From Eucalyptus grandis (taxonomy: Eukaryota > Streptophyta > Magnoliopsida > Myrtales > Myrtaceae), in contig NC_052614.1 of NCBI RefSeq assembly GCF_016545825.1, forward strand, positions 23,206,559 through 23,270,558: a stretch of DNA of 64,000 bases, given 5' to 3'. Numbering within the stretch: the stretch's first letter is position 1; each line of letters begins with the position of its first letter. Shown one piece after another: positions 10,300 through 22,885 of the stretch. The notes under the pieces were generated by a model. That model was not told the origin of the DNA. It made no database searches and was given only the letters and a program-made list of their open reading frames with translations. A program made the position numbers and the translations under genes.

Positions 10300-12450
10300 A
10301 ATTACTTTTACTCCTACAAATTAGAGATTAAATGGATATAGAGACTTGATTACACTAAATTACTCTAACAATGTGCCTTCTCTTTTATTTTCAAAAATGA
10401 TTTGTCAAGGAGCTTGAATAAATTTTAACTTATCTATTGACCGATGAGTTTTTCACGCAAGTGCGCAACTATTAATGAAACACCCAATGATTAAAGCACT
10501 AAATAAATTGCTAACATTAGGAAGAAACACTTATTTCGAAGCATTGTAAGTATTTGTAATATTAGTCAAAAACATGTATTCAACCCCTAATTGGTTTCTA
10601 ATTATCGCGCAATTCAACTCAATTCTTTTTTGAATTTTCTTTTATTTAGATGAAAAACTACGCTATATGCAATGCATGGAATATAATTACTTGACGTACA
10701 TTTGAACCTAACATGCAAGTTTTTATTGAATGGCCTAATTCTTTTTTGGGGTTTGCCCCAGTAGCCATTCTTTTAACATGGAAGGAGGAGGTGAGGGGTT
10801 CGAATCCCAACATTTTTAGGGAGATGGGGTGGAGACGATTCAGTTTCAAGGGTGGGTTTCAACTTCCACGCTCTGCAAGGTGGTAGAGCAGAAGTCTGAG
10901 AGTGATGTTAGAGTAGGAATAGAGTAGGATCGACAAACAAAAAAAAAAACTCTTATGATAGGCAATAATTAATATGCTACTATTCAAACATGATTTGCAA
11001 TTCTAATTATATAATGATGTGCAATTTAATTAAATGAACCTATCATGTAATTACTGAATGACATGCAATTACTAAATGACATGCAATTAGTGCACTTAAT
11101 TCTATATATGACATACATGACTTTTTTGTATTTTTTCATTAAAATTCTTAATTAAAAATTACCATTTTATACATGTGATCTTAACTAAGAAAAGAAACTA
11201 ACATGTTCTAATATAATGTTTTTGATACTTTTTCATAAAATTCATAATCAAGAACAACTCATAATTAACTATCAAAATTAATATACTATCTAATGTTAAC
11301 TAGGAAATAAAACATGCTAAATCTTAATTTAAATCGGATATTTACCCAAGTCTTCTAGAATCTATTTTAACGTGCATCCTATCCAAAATCATCTTATATC
11401 AAAAAAATCTATCTCAATATTATAAGAAATATTATCTAGAATTAACATGAGTACCTAAAAATCTAATCAAGCCTATCATGAGATTTTTTTTTTTAATTTT
11501 AATTTAAGGAAACAATCAAAGATAAAAACAATCATCCATCACAAAAATATTCACCAAATCACAAAAGATAATCATAGAATATTCCAAGCCTTTCAAATTT
11601 GTAAACAAATAAAACCGACAATTGTATCCAAAAGATTGTAGATAGGATTAATCGATGTTACAACCAGTCAAAATTGTATTTAGAGAGCGGATTGCCAACC
11701 AATGCACGTTGTAGATTAGGAAATTATCCTAATTCGAAGGATACCCTAAATCTTAAAAATTCGCACATTATTGCAATCTATACAAGGCTAGAAATCAAAT
11801 GATTGAAATTTGGATAGTGATTCTTACCTAACTTGAAGATTTACTTTCAAATTGGAATGGATGACGAGATCATGGCTCAATATCACAATGGTGGTGATGT
11901 ACCCACGGTGGTGGATGGTGATGGTGCTTTGCTAACAACTAGCCAAGGGAAAGGAGGTGTTCGGCCAATCGTGCTCACGGGTCACAGGGAGGTAATAATC
12001 GCGTCATGGTCATGGCTTGATGGTTGCATCTTTAGTTCAACAAAGCAATGCCTCTAAATAACTTGCAAAATAGAGGAGTTCGGCTAGGTAGGGGATCGAC
12101 AGCGGCACAACAAAAAGGCGATAGGAGGCTCACCTGGTTGCTGTTGTCGAGGATGTCGAGCTTGGTTGAGCAGGCAGCAACATATTGGAGGTAGCAGCAA
12201 TGTTAGCATAGGAGGACGAGGTAGCACGACGACATCGCTCGGGGGAGCCTTAGCCAAAGCTAAGCCACTAGAGGAAGGTAGCCTGTCGTCAGGCTTGTCG
12301 CGGAAGGGGCAGTTGCTTCGTTGGTTCACCCACACAATGGTTTGAGGTCTCCACGATGGCTTGTTCACTGGCGATGTGGAGGGAGGTTTGGCCGAACTCT
12401 CTCTTTTCCCTCTTTACTTCTCGTGCTCTAAATAATGAATGCCCTTTTTC
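10300..12450 (+). repeat. Dispersed repeat, copy 1 (related to about 47690-49390)
   Basis: This AT-rich tract shares a series of landmarks, in the same order and orientation, with the one near 47.7-49.4 kb. These include AAGTGCGCAA followed by a TAAATTGC stretch, repeated ATGCAATTA / GACATGCAA motifs, CCTAATTTAAATTGGAT-like text, a T-run plus AATCAAA stretch, and TCGAAGATTTG...TCAAATT shortly before a GC-richer segment. The GC-richer segment here (11850-12400) is open in short frames with no known domain. I read it as a diverged copy of a large non-autonomous element; its ends are not defined. Confidence 0.45.
10748..10949 (+). mobile_element. tRNA-derived SINE
   Basis: An internal pol III promoter is recognisable: an A-box-like TTGCCCCAGTAGCCATTC near the start and a B box GGGTTCGAATCCC at about 10796. 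A tRNA-unrelated body follows, then a short A-rich tail at 10937-10949. Length (about 200 bases) and plan fit plant SINEs. It sits inside the longer dispersed repeat. Confidence 0.65.
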
Positions 12451-12469
12451 TAAGGCATAACCATGTACT

Positions 12470-12740
12470 TATAGGCTGCATTTGATAGTCGGGATGAAAT
12501 TTAGGATAACACATGGTGCCCGCTGAAGATAAATTAAAATTAGATATAATGAGATATAAACTAGATAAAATTATTCATAAGGGAGGTAGGATAAATATAG
12601 ATTAGATTTCTAACATTCATAATAAGAAAGTTATTTTTTCGAATAACAAACTTCTTAAATTAACTAAATTAAAATTATATTTCCATATAAATAATGTTTG
12701 ATTCTAATATAAGAAATTCAAAAAAATGAAAATAAAAATT
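12470..12740 (+). repeat. AT-rich repeat with Harbinger/hAT-like end, related to 53160-53440
   Basis: It begins GGCTGCATTTGATAGTCGGG and shares with 53160-53440 the ordered landmarks AGTCGGGATGAAAT/AGTCGGGATAAAAT, ATAAGGGAGG, GATTTCTAAC, GACAAACTT-like text and TTAAATTAAC. Its right end is not found. It is probably a diverged non-autonomous DNA transposon. Confidence 0.45.
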
Positions 12741-13590
12741 TAGTTATTTTAATTTATCTTATTTTATTTGTATATTTGAATTTAATTATATTTTATAATA
12801 TAATTTCAATATATAAATATAAATATATATTTATATTATTACATATTTGAGGTATTTTGGTGTTTTGGGTATATTGGTACTGTTCATTATTTAATAAAAT
12901 TTTATTAGAGAATGATGAGAGGGAAAAATAAAGAAGATATTAATTAAAAAAAAGAGGAAAATAAATAAACAAGCGAAGAGTAAAATGTTTTGGCACTTCC
13001 TCATGGGGGGATGAATCAAGATAATTTTGAATCATAGCTCTCGATTTTTTATCATCCCTCTATCCAAGGGATGGAAGGGCAGAGGCCTTTGGTGTCATCT
13101 CCAGTCAAGAATTGAGGCCTCCCAATCACTAGTCAATACACATTTTTTTGAATTTTTGATATATTTTCCAAATATTTTCCTCTTTTTTTTTTTAAAGTCC
13201 AATGACCCTCACCAACTGCAAAACTCTTGCCCAGTGTGGCCGCGAAAGCCCAGGGTAAGGGTTTTGTAGAAGAAAAAGGGAAAAATTGGAGAAGAAAAAT
13301 TTATCCATGTCAATGTTGACAAAGCCACATGGGACAACAGATGTGCATGTTGAATTTTCCGACATGGCAAATCACGGATGACACTCAAGTAATCGATTTT
13401 TCATATCTATAGTTGTGAATAGAAAAAAAAGTTATGGCATCAAGTGAGAGTCGTACAAAGGTTATGGCACTTACGCTGTTCTTACCTCTCAAAATTTGGG
13501 TGTCAATAGAGATGAATTATTCTATGACATGGGTTATTTCTTTCTCACCTAAAGAGCCACTCTCTACCAATTGGTAGCTTCATCTTTGAT
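12740..13590. other. AT-rich intergenic, no gene
   Basis: Very AT-rich to about 13020, followed by unremarkable sequence with a short random plus frame (13027-13269). Nothing recognisable before the LINE. Confidence 0.5.
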
Positions 13591-13599
13591 CCCAAAACC

Positions 13600-16500
13600 C
13601 TAACCCAAACCCTAATGAATTCCCCTTCTAGTCATGTGAATTCTGCATATACCCTTCCATTTGGGTAGCTTTCACCCACCAAGTACATCCCTAATACCCT
13701 AAAGTCCCTATAGAAACTATCTTGATTTCTCCAATTCTATTCTACTGAGTTTATCCCCATTCTCAAAAATGATAGCAAAATTTGAAATGGTTGAGAGTCT
13801 ATTTGCTTTCCTTTGCACACAAGGAGGAGAGTTTCCTTAAGTCGAGCTTCTGATCTCCAACCCACAACTTTAGTCCAATTGAGTTTATCTGAATCTTTTG
13901 ATTTTAGACCATATGGAGAATATGAGCTTTCAGGTTTTCTTAGCAAAATGCTAAGCTTCTTATGTCCTTCACGCAACTGGTATTGGAAGAGAGGGCTCCT
14001 TTGGCCAGGGACTCTTCTTAGTCTCTCGACAAGGTTAGTCTTTAGTCTAACTAAGTTTTGTCCGAATCTCTTGGCTTTTGTTCATCTGGAGTACATGGGT
14101 TGTCTTAGGAAAATGCGATGTGGCCTTGCTTGTAATCCCTACCAATTTCTACAATATATAAAAAAGCTAGATCTAGAGTGGTGGAGTTAAAATGGAGACA
14201 GAAAATGAATTAGAAAGACACATGGCTATCCTTTGTAGAAGATCAGGGCATATATGGTCCAAGAGAAAGAAATTTGACCTACATGATGTGGTCTCTAAGG
14301 AAAAGCTAGAGAAATGTCAACAAACCTTATTTGGGCGTCTGTACGACAATCCTAATGTAAACTTCCAACAATTCTTATCCACCATGACTAAGGCATGGAA
14401 ATCAATTGATGTAACTTGCAAGCACTTGGAATTTGGGATATTCTAATTTGAATTTATCTCTAATGAGGAGAAGGAAAAGATTCTTCATTCTGTCCCATGG
14501 TCTTTCTCCAGCCACCTTATAATACTGAAATCATGGGAAATGAGCACTCCCCCTCATTGTATCGTGTTTGATTCATGCGCATTCTAGATGCAAATTTATG
14601 GATTGCTTGTAGAAGCAAGGATAGAAGATGCAATTAAAGGGAATGCTAAAATTGAAACATGACATGTCCATTGCAATTGGAAAAGCCAAAGTTCCTTTAT
14701 CCTTTTCTGCCTCACTTGTCTCTGGAATTATCTTCAACTATTGAGGAAAGGAATATTTGCTGGATTTTAGGTACAAATGACACAAATTTCCGTTACTCGT
14801 ACGGAAACATAGGTCACTATGTTAAGATGTGTGAGATAGTGCCTTATGAGGAAGCTTTTTTTCTTTAACATATATAATTTACTATTTGGATCTTCGCTAA
14901 AGGCAAAAGTTAATGCAAGCAGTCCCTTTTGGAAGGCTTTCTACGGGGATATTTCTGAAGAAGATGGGTTGAATGAGATGGTGTTGGAGACTCCATCAAA
15001 TTCCGGACAACTAATTATTGTTGTAATAGAATCAAATAGTCCCCATAACATGCAAAGCTATTCACAAGATGAAATGGGAAAAAGAAAGCCGTCATGAAAA
15101 TTTACAGAGAATGGAGGGCTCCTCTCCATCCTCAATAGTGAACCTTTCTTTTATCTTAGAGCTCCCTTCATCACAACTTGCAAAAGAAAACTTGCAGAAG
15201 AGACAGAGACAGATAAACACCAAGATTAGTAAGAAAGATAGAAGGTATTGTCCTTATCATAGCAAACTAATGAGCATAGGTTGGATGAAACTCAATTCTT
15301 GGAAAGCCCGACCCAAGTTGTTGGGGAATCAAGTATGTGGGCTTTGGTAGCTAGCCCTAATAAGCTATCGAGGGACAAACGAAAATATTATGTTGGAATT
15401 GTTAGGGGTTAGGCACTCCCCTGACAGTCCACACTTTGAGAGCCATTATCGCTTAGGATAAACCCGGATTGGTTTTCTTAATGGAAACCAAGAATCATGA
15501 AGTATATGTCTAAAGAGTGCAATGAAAGTTGAAGTTTTAGCACTATTTTGTAGTAAACCCAAGTAGGATTGCGGGGGGATTGGCTATTTTGTGGAATCAT
15601 GAAGTTATTATCAAGGTTAACTTAGCCTCTAATGAGTTTCTTGATGTCATTTATGAAGACTCCAAAAGAAGATAGCCTTGTAGGATTACTTTTGTTCATT
15701 CTTTTGTTATATATAAGGATAGATTTGCTTTATGGGAGAGGTTAAAAACTCTAAATGCTTAAAACTTTTTGCCATGGGTTGCTTAGGAGATTTTAATGAA
15801 ATTCTATACCATTGAGAGAAGGTGGGAAAATGAATGGTGGAATATTATCGATTAAATGCATTTAGAGACTTTTTAAACAATTGTGGTTTGATGGATATGG
15901 AGAGTAAGGGATGTGCGTTTACTTAGGCTAATAACCGAGAAGGAGATGAGTATGTGAAGAAAAGATTAGATCGAGTCATTTGCAATGTTGAGTGGAGACT
16001 TATATACCCCAAAGCTAAACCTTTTGCTTTAGAAGCTATTAGCTTGGGTCACAACCCCTTACTTCTCTCTTTTAGCTGAATCCAACAAGCGAAAAAATGA
16101 ATTCAAATTTAAAGTGTTTTGGGCCAGAATGTGGTCAGATAGTAAAGAAGATGTGGAATTTGGCTAGCTGGAAAAATCGCACCCTAGCTAACAAGTTGAA
16201 AGATGTGTCTCGTGAGTTAGAGAAGTGGAATAAGAAGGCTTTCCCAAATGGCCTTAAGATGATTAATGGATAAAAGGAGGAACTTGAGCATATGATCAAT
16301 AGTCAAAATGAGTCATTGGGAAGAGGAAGGATTCATAATTAACTAAACAAATTGAAAGTTATTGGCAGCAAGAAGAGATGTATTGAGGCTTACAGTCAAG
16401 TGTAAATTGGCTAAAATGAGGAGACAAAAACACCAAATATTTCCATGGTACGACAATTTAAAGAAGGTAGAGAAATAGAATATCAACTTTAAAAAATGAT

Positions 16501-18195
16501 GAGGGCACAATGATTTGTGATCCAAGGATGTTGAAAGAGATGACAATAGACTTCTTTAAAAACCTTTACAAGTCTATGGAACCTTGTAATTTTGACCCAA
16601 TTTTACAACAACGCCCAGTTCTTGTTATGTAAGAAATGAATTATAAGCTTTTTGCAGAAATCTCATTAGAAAAAGTGTGACAGGTTTGCGTTCCAAATGG
16701 GAACCTTAAAATCACATTGAAATGAAATTGGGAAAACAAAATTAGAAAAAACGTATTCCAGGATGTGAGGAGAATCTTTGACTAGGGTTACCTTGATCCT
16801 GCACTTAATAGAACCTAGATCTCTCTGGTGCCAAAAGTGCCTAATTTGAAGAGACTAGACCAATTCCACAACCCATAAGCTCGTGTAACTTCGTGTACAA
16901 GATTTTCTCTAAGGTTTTGGTGAATAGATTGAAATCATAGCTTTTTGACCTTATTGCAGTAGAATAAAGTGCCTTTGTGGGAGGAAAGTAAATTCAAGAT
17001 AATATCTTGATTGTGCAAAAGGTGCTACATCACTTGAGAATACATAAATGAAAGAAGAAATTCCAAGCAATGCTTAAACTTGACATGAAAAGAGCCTATG
17101 ATAGAGCCGAGTGGAATTTTTTGGAAATGGATAGATAGGGTTATACTATGTTTGAAAACAGTATCTTTCATTATGAAAATCAATGGCGAGCCTCGGGTAT
17201 CATTCCAACCATCAAAATAAAATCACACAAGGCAATCCCATTTCACCTTACATATTCATCCTAATGGCGAATACCCTATCGATCTTGATGAAAAAAGTAG
17301 TTGATGATGGAACAATCATTGGAAAAGTGAAAGAATGCCAAAACTTAACATTAATCTTGAATTGATATTGCTATGCTTCTAGGCAAGAAATCAACTTGAA
17401 TAAGTCTGGCATTTCTTTTATTATGGGTTGTCCATGGTGTTTAAGAAGAAATATGGCTTGTGAATTAAGAGTCCTTGAAATTCAACAGACAAGTACTTGG
17501 GAATTCCATCAGATTGGGGAAAGTCTAAAAACCAAATGTTCACTTGAATTTTAGCAAGATTTAGCATGGAGTTAGAAGGGTGGAAGGAGAATATAATTTT
17601 GAAAGGTGGAAAAGAAATTCTCATAAAAACTATAGTTCAAGATTTGCCTCAATACACCGTGTCAATATTAAAAATCCCGATCTCTATATGTTGTTCAATA
17701 GAGAAAAATGCAACATTATTGTGGAGAAACAGTGAGTCTAAAGCTAGTCTTCATTCGAGAAAAGGGAGTTGTTAAACCTTATAAAAGACTTGGGAAGTTT
17801 AGGCTTCATAAATACCATGCTAGGTAAATAAGCATGGAGATTATCTTAGAACCCTCAAAGCCTCTGGAGTCGGATATTAAAAAGGGATTTATATCCCTTA
17901 AAATTCCTTTTGGAACGTAAAAAAGTGTCACGCCCCTCATGGGGATGACAAAGCATATTGACGGAAGAGATTCAATAACACATTTAGTTATGTGGTTAAT
18001 GGGTAACGGGGATAAAATTAACATTCGTCAAGACAGATGGCTTAAACGTGGAATTATTAGAGGACTAACTAGCTATAGAGAACAAACAAAAGTGGCCAAC
18101 TTAATTCTGAAAGAGGAAGATAAATGTGACAAACATACTTAATGCAGACTATTTGATGAGCAAATTGTTAGTGAAATACACAATCCCTCTGAAAA
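13600..18195 (+). mobile_element. Degenerate non-LTR retrotransposon (L1-type LINE)
   Basis: On the plus strand, broken reading frames follow the plant L1 order. ORF1 remains at about 14190-14900: a DUF4283-like stretch (LFGRLYDNPNVNFQQFL, then ILHSVPWSFSSHLIILKSWE) and a damaged CCHC knuckle (NIGHYVKMCEI). Endonuclease-linked text runs at about 15560-16000 and the pre-RT region at about 16410-16590 (GDKNTKYFHGTTI, RNRISTLKNDEGTMICD). Reverse transcriptase follows at about 17070-17700 (MLKLDMKRAYDRAEWNF, KITQGNPISPYIFILMANTL). After this come GNGDKINIRQDRWLKRG and similar C-terminal text at about 18000-18130. Stops and frameshifts are frequent, so it is long dead. The start is approximate; the right end is set by the junction with a Copia fragment. 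No poly(A) tail or target duplication was found. Confidence 0.85.
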
Positions 18196-18229
18196 CTCAA
18201 ATCTCACAAGATAAACTTGTGTGAATAGG

Positions 18230-18985
18230 TACAAAATATAGTCAGTATACTGCTAATCAAAATTCCACAATCCAGGCCTCAACATCATACTAGCCACCCC
18301 GTGAGCTTTGGAAACATATTTGGCGACTAATCAATTCCCTCTCTTTGAGTGAATCCTTTGGCAACAAGTTTGGTTTTATATCTCTCAATGTTGCCCAATG
18401 AGTCTTTCTTAGTTTTAAATATCCATCTACAACCATTGGCTATCACCCCCATTGGGCAACTCTACTAAATCCAAGACTTTGTTAGATGCCATTGAATTCA
18501 TCTCCTCTTTCATTGCATTGTAACACAAGATGGATTTATCACAACTCATAACTTGTAAAAATGTTTCAAGATCATCTCGACACCAACATTATAGTTAGAT
18601 TCTTGTAAATGCACAATATAATCACTAGGAATTACTAATTTCTTTATTCTAGCAGATCTTCTTAATGTTGTATCAATATTCTCTTAAGGAGCATGTTATT
18701 CAATTGGTTATTCAACATTTTCTCGTAATTGTTGAACAGTTGAATCTACCGAATTAATATCAGTAGGTTGTGGAATTTCGAGGGTTGGTTGCTCAATAGC
18801 CTGATTAACAGAAGGGGTACTACGAATAACCAACAATCTAATACTTAATGTGGAAAGTAGAATATCTGAATGATCTTTCTAGGAATAGGTCCATGAAGTG
18901 ACTACTTTCACTAATCAAGTCATTCTCAATAAATTTAGCGTTTATTAATTCCACAACTTTGCAGTTCTCCATTGGTTTATACTTG
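18230..18985 (-). pseudogene. Ty1/Copia polyprotein remnant (end of integrase region and start of RT)
   Basis: The minus strand gives recognisable Copia text in broken frames: AMKEEMNSMASNKVLDLVEL (the start of the RT domain), LPNG, then a gap and LVAK, RIHSKRGN and similar. Upstream of this is the spacer that normally precedes RT (ENIDTTLRRSARIKK). Gag, protease and most of integrase are missing between this text and the primer-binding site at 18990, so the element carries a large internal deletion. Confidence 0.7.
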
Positions 18986-18989
18986 AATT

Positions 18990-19375
18990 GCTCGGATACC
19001 AATTATTAGAAAATTTGCAAAAAAAACCAAGATTTGGATTATCAGGATTGAATGCTGAAACATGTAAAATTTTATATTAACCTCAAACAATTGATGAAGT
19101 CGAGAAGAGATAGCGGAGCTTGAATCATGAATAGGCACTTTTAGCTAATTCCCCTCTCAACATTAATGGTGCGTCATCCGATTCTCAAATAATTAGAATA
19201 ATTAGAATTATTGGAATGATAAGAGGGTTTGGTTTATATAACTTATTTATATTATATGCCCATACAAATCTTAGTAGATATAGTCTTCCATCAAAATTAA
19301 TCCTAGTGGATATGGGCAATCTCCATAGTTATCATCAATTAGATTTGGATAGTAAATCCTCAATGAAATCTAACA
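18990..19375 (-). mobile_element. Copia primer-binding site and 5' LTR
   Basis: On the minus strand TGGTATCCGAGC (19001-18990) is one base from the usual tRNA-Met primer site TGGTATCAGAGC. Directly upstream is a probable LTR of about 372 bases, 19375-19004, starting TGTTAGATTT and ending TTTTCTAATA, which are inverted ends with one change from the usual CTAACA. The order LTR, primer site, pol remnant agrees with the pol fragment on the minus strand. The 3' LTR was not found; it is perhaps lost at the junction with the LINE. Confidence 0.6.
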
Positions 19376-20002
19376 TGGGATCACATTAATAAAAATATTA
19401 TAACAATACGATTTATTCATGTTAGGCAATTAAGATACATTTTCATTATTCTTCCATTTGTCAAATTTTGTGACATAATATACCTCACCACTTCCAATTT
19501 TGACACAAGAACGCAATCTTTCTAGTTAGGCCATCACATGAGCATAGCACATGTCAAATTGGGTCACAAGGAAATATTATGGGCTTGGCCAAGTTTCTCT
19601 CTCCTGCTAGCTTAGTTCAATTAATTTAATGAAACTCTAAGCCCCTGCTTAACTTGTTTAATATTTGTTTGATTTTAAAGCAATTTTTTTTTTATTAGGG
19701 GGTGGGGTTGACTCCTAATTTTCATATTCAATGGGGTTAGCAAAATTTAGGTACCAACAATAATAAGATACAACTCTTTATCAATTTGGATTAGACTAAA
19801 TTTAGTATTTCACAGCTGTTTTTAAGTGCCAGAATTTGCTAAAAGCAGCTTTATTATACCCTTTCTGGATTGTAGAAGAAATATCAGACAAAGTGTAAAA
19901 GCAAAATGTTATACTTTCGAAAATGGCCTTTAATGCTTTGTAGAGTGACATCCTCATGGTCAAAGAATGTTAGACCAACGACTACTTGACTAGGCAAAAC
20001 TT
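19376..20002. other. Intergenic AT-rich sequence
   Basis: No gene or clear repeat end seen. Confidence 0.5.
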
Positions 20003-20005
20003 CTA

Positions 20006-20819
20006 GGCTACGTTTGGTTGTCCAAACATTTTTGTTGGATAGTATAATGATAGGATAGAATTTTAAATATCACATCCAATTTTTGTTGATATCCAGATAT
20101 AGTATTGATTTAGATAAATATTATTAAAATGAGTGTTTCATTTGTAAGATTAAAATTAAAAATATACTGTGGAAGCTGTAAAAACTATTCGGCCTTTGAC
20201 AATTTCCATTTGTGTCGGACACCGCTCTTCTTCGTGACCTTGAGGACGATGCCTCTCCTTCATCATCGCAAGAACTTAGTCTTCAATATGATCATCAGCC
20301 GAGGTAAAAAAAACTTAAACTCTCATCAAGAAAAATTCCACACTATTTCTGCCACTTATGACTGAAATGGAACCCATGAGCTCTAGCGCTGCTTTTCCCA
20401 ACAACTGACAGCGGGAAGTAGGTTGTTGTCAATGGGAGGAGTAGTGGCTATTGAAGTCTACTCAGGCCATTGTGGTGAGTCCCACCTCGTCAACGCATTG
20501 ATAAAGGCTTCTCTAGGTAGCTTTGTGGTGCTCTTGCTTTAGTTTTGTGGTGGCCATTTTAGTGAGAGAAATCGAAACTAGAGAGAGATGATAGGTAAAA
20601 GAGAGGAAGAGCAATTAGAGAGCGCAAAATTGGGAAAAGAACATGTGATTTATTAGTTTTCCAAATTTCACATATCTTATTCAGATTTATTCCATCCCCC
20701 AAGTGAGATTTTTTAATCTGCGCTCTATCCAAGCTATAACTAGATTTTGCATTATTTCAAACACAAATAGGACACAAATTATTCTATTCACAGTTTTATT
20801 TAGCCCACCAAATGCGACC
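20006..20819. mobile_element. Non-autonomous Harbinger-like DNA transposon
   Basis: The left end GGCTACGTTTGGTTG and the right end, read inverted, GGTCGCATTTGGTGG match at 11 of 15 bases. Both are flanked by the trinucleotide CTA (20003-20005 and 20820-20822), consistent with a 3-bp target duplication. No transposase frame is present; an internal 78-codon frame at 20129-20365 is not recognisable. The three-base duplication and G-rich ends suggest the PIF/Harbinger superfamily, although CTA is not its usual TWA target. Confidence 0.5.
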
Positions 20820-20822
20820 CTA

Positions 20823-22271
20823 ATGGCTATTTTCAAGCTTGGAAGTCTTAAAAACATATGAAGTGGTTGGTGGTATATAAGAAGCTTGCAAACAACTCTA
20901 TCTTTGTCATGTTAAAATCTCTTGCTTTTCTTTGTTAAAAAATTGGATGGTTTCTTATTATAAATCTCTATAAAGGTTGCAAAGTTTGTAACATAAAAAT
21001 TGAGTGATATGGTGTTGTAAGAGGTGCTCGAATTAATAGAAACAACTCCATAAGTTTCAAGTGGAAGCAACATATTGTGTACAAACTATATTATCTCAAG
21101 CATTACATAATGGATTTCGGCCTTTGTTGAGGTTTTTAGAATTGGGAGAATGGTGTGGGCTAGGTGGAAAAGTTGAACCACTATATAAATCCACTTCACA
21201 TTTCTTCTATCTATTTGCCTTTTCAATTTATGTTTGATAATTCTCTAATTCTACATAAGTGCACATGTTTTTACAATAATGGTGCACCTTCTACACATTG
21301 TCCATCACTTATTTGTGAAAAAATCTCAAGTTTAGTTTTTTTTTTTTTTTTTTTTTTGTTTGGAAAAAATTACTTTGGCGAAAATGTGTCACAGATTACC
21401 GATCTAGGAATTTTTGTGAGATGAAAATTTTGAAATAAATGTGTTGTGAGAGTATTAGTTTAGGATTTTAAGTGGAAAAGCATAGACCCCATATGTCTGA
21501 TAAGCATCTTAGGGCATACTATATGCGGAGCCTAGCTCTACTTTAAGCCCAATTGATCTTTTGGGCCCGAATGTGGTAAATGGGCTGTCAATTTATAGAA
21601 TCTCCATAGTTTTAGTTTTTATTAGATTTTTCTTAGTGTTCTCCTCCATATAATAAGCAAGTGGATCCACTGGCCAAGGCCTTTATTCCCAAAATATATA
21701 ACACAACATAATAATTATATGCAGAATTAAACGAATTCGTGAAATGTTTTCTCGTAAGCTCTATTCATAAAATTGATAAGCAATTTTTGGTAGATTTTAA
21801 CCCATATTTTCTTGAAATTGATCATTACAATTTGTTTGACTAAACATGGTATAAAATTTTGAACTATATATATATCATATTAGTCTTCAATTGCGTGTTC
21901 AGATTATATTTGACCTACTCTCTAGCTTGCTTAGTCACCTCAGATTCCTTTTATTTTCACATAAGTAAACTTAAGCTGACAATAATTCGATTGAAAATAA
22001 TTACATAGGTTATTATTAATATAATCCCATCGTTATGATAAAAAATATTACTCATAAGTAACCATTTTATTCCAAGCTTATTAATTGAATAAAAAAAGAA
22101 GACGTTTCAACGCTTCACAAAACTAACCGAAATTGATTATTTAAAGTAAATACATAGAAAAACAACCACCTAGTTAACTATTTTACTCCAAGCTTACTAA
22201 TTGAAGGCAAAAACTCCCTGACAAACCTTTTAAAAGTATTTTATATAAAAAATTGGGATATGGTCATAAGA
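20823..22271. other. Intergenic, AT-rich
   Basis: No gene. It holds a run of about 20 T residues at about 21337-21357. Upstream of the tRNA gene, TATATAAAAAATT at about 22243 is the kind of TATA-like element often seen before plant tRNA genes. Confidence 0.5.
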
Positions 22272-22344
22272 GGGGATGTAGCTCACATGGTAGAGCGCTC
22301 GCTTTGCATGCGAGAGGTACGGGGTTCGATACCCCGCATCTCCA
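22272..22344 (+). tRNA. tRNA-Ala (anticodon UGC)
   Basis: A 73-base cloverleaf with no intron. The acceptor stem is GGGGATG/CATCTCC (one G-T pair) with discriminator A. The A box is TAGCTCACATGGTAGAGC, the anticodon stem-loop CTCGCTTTGCATGCGAG carries TGC, and the T arm is CGGGGTTCGATACCCCG. No encoded CCA, as expected for a nuclear gene. A TTTTT pol III terminator follows at 22348-22352. Confidence 0.97.
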
Positions 22345-22347
22345 TCC

Positions 22348-22352
22348 TTTTT
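22348..22352 (+). terminator. RNA polymerase III terminator of tRNA-Ala
   Basis: A run of five T residues beginning four bases after the tRNA gene, the standard pol III stop. Confidence 0.8.
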
Positions 22353-22885
22353 AGTCGAACCATCACCATTTGATTTCCTTTTTTCTTTTTTCTAGTACAT
22401 TTGCTCGCAGTGACCACAAAAATTTCCATCAAACCAAACTAGAAAGATTGGACTGAACAAAGAAATCTCGAGTGAAATTTCGCAGTCGATTACCCATAAT
22501 TTAGCTTTGTGGGGATGTTATGTTGTACTGATGTGTTGTGGTTCGTTTTGATCGAACTCTTTAGCCCCGGTTTGGTTGGTTTTGTGCGTGTAGCATCACT
22601 GCAACATACTCTCAGCCATATGGCTTCGTATGTCTTGCCGGAGAAAGAATAATCATCATTCAAATTGTGTTGAGAACAGCTTTAAACTTTGGATATTCCA
22701 TCACCAATTGGAGTAGCACAGGGAAGAACGTCGATACAACGGAATGAATTCACTCGAACAGATGACACCAATTTAAATTACTTCAACTGTTTTATTTTTT
22801 CTCCCCGCTGAGCTAGAGCTATTTTGGCGAACAGTCAAACGAGGACATGATGTTGTCATTGTAGCATCGCCGTTGTCGCAGCTGT
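22353..22885. other. Spacer and probable 3' UTR of the DQD/SDH-family gene
   Basis: No gene; bases up to 22885 next to the stop codon are probably the 3' UTR of the minus-strand gene. Confidence 0.45.
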
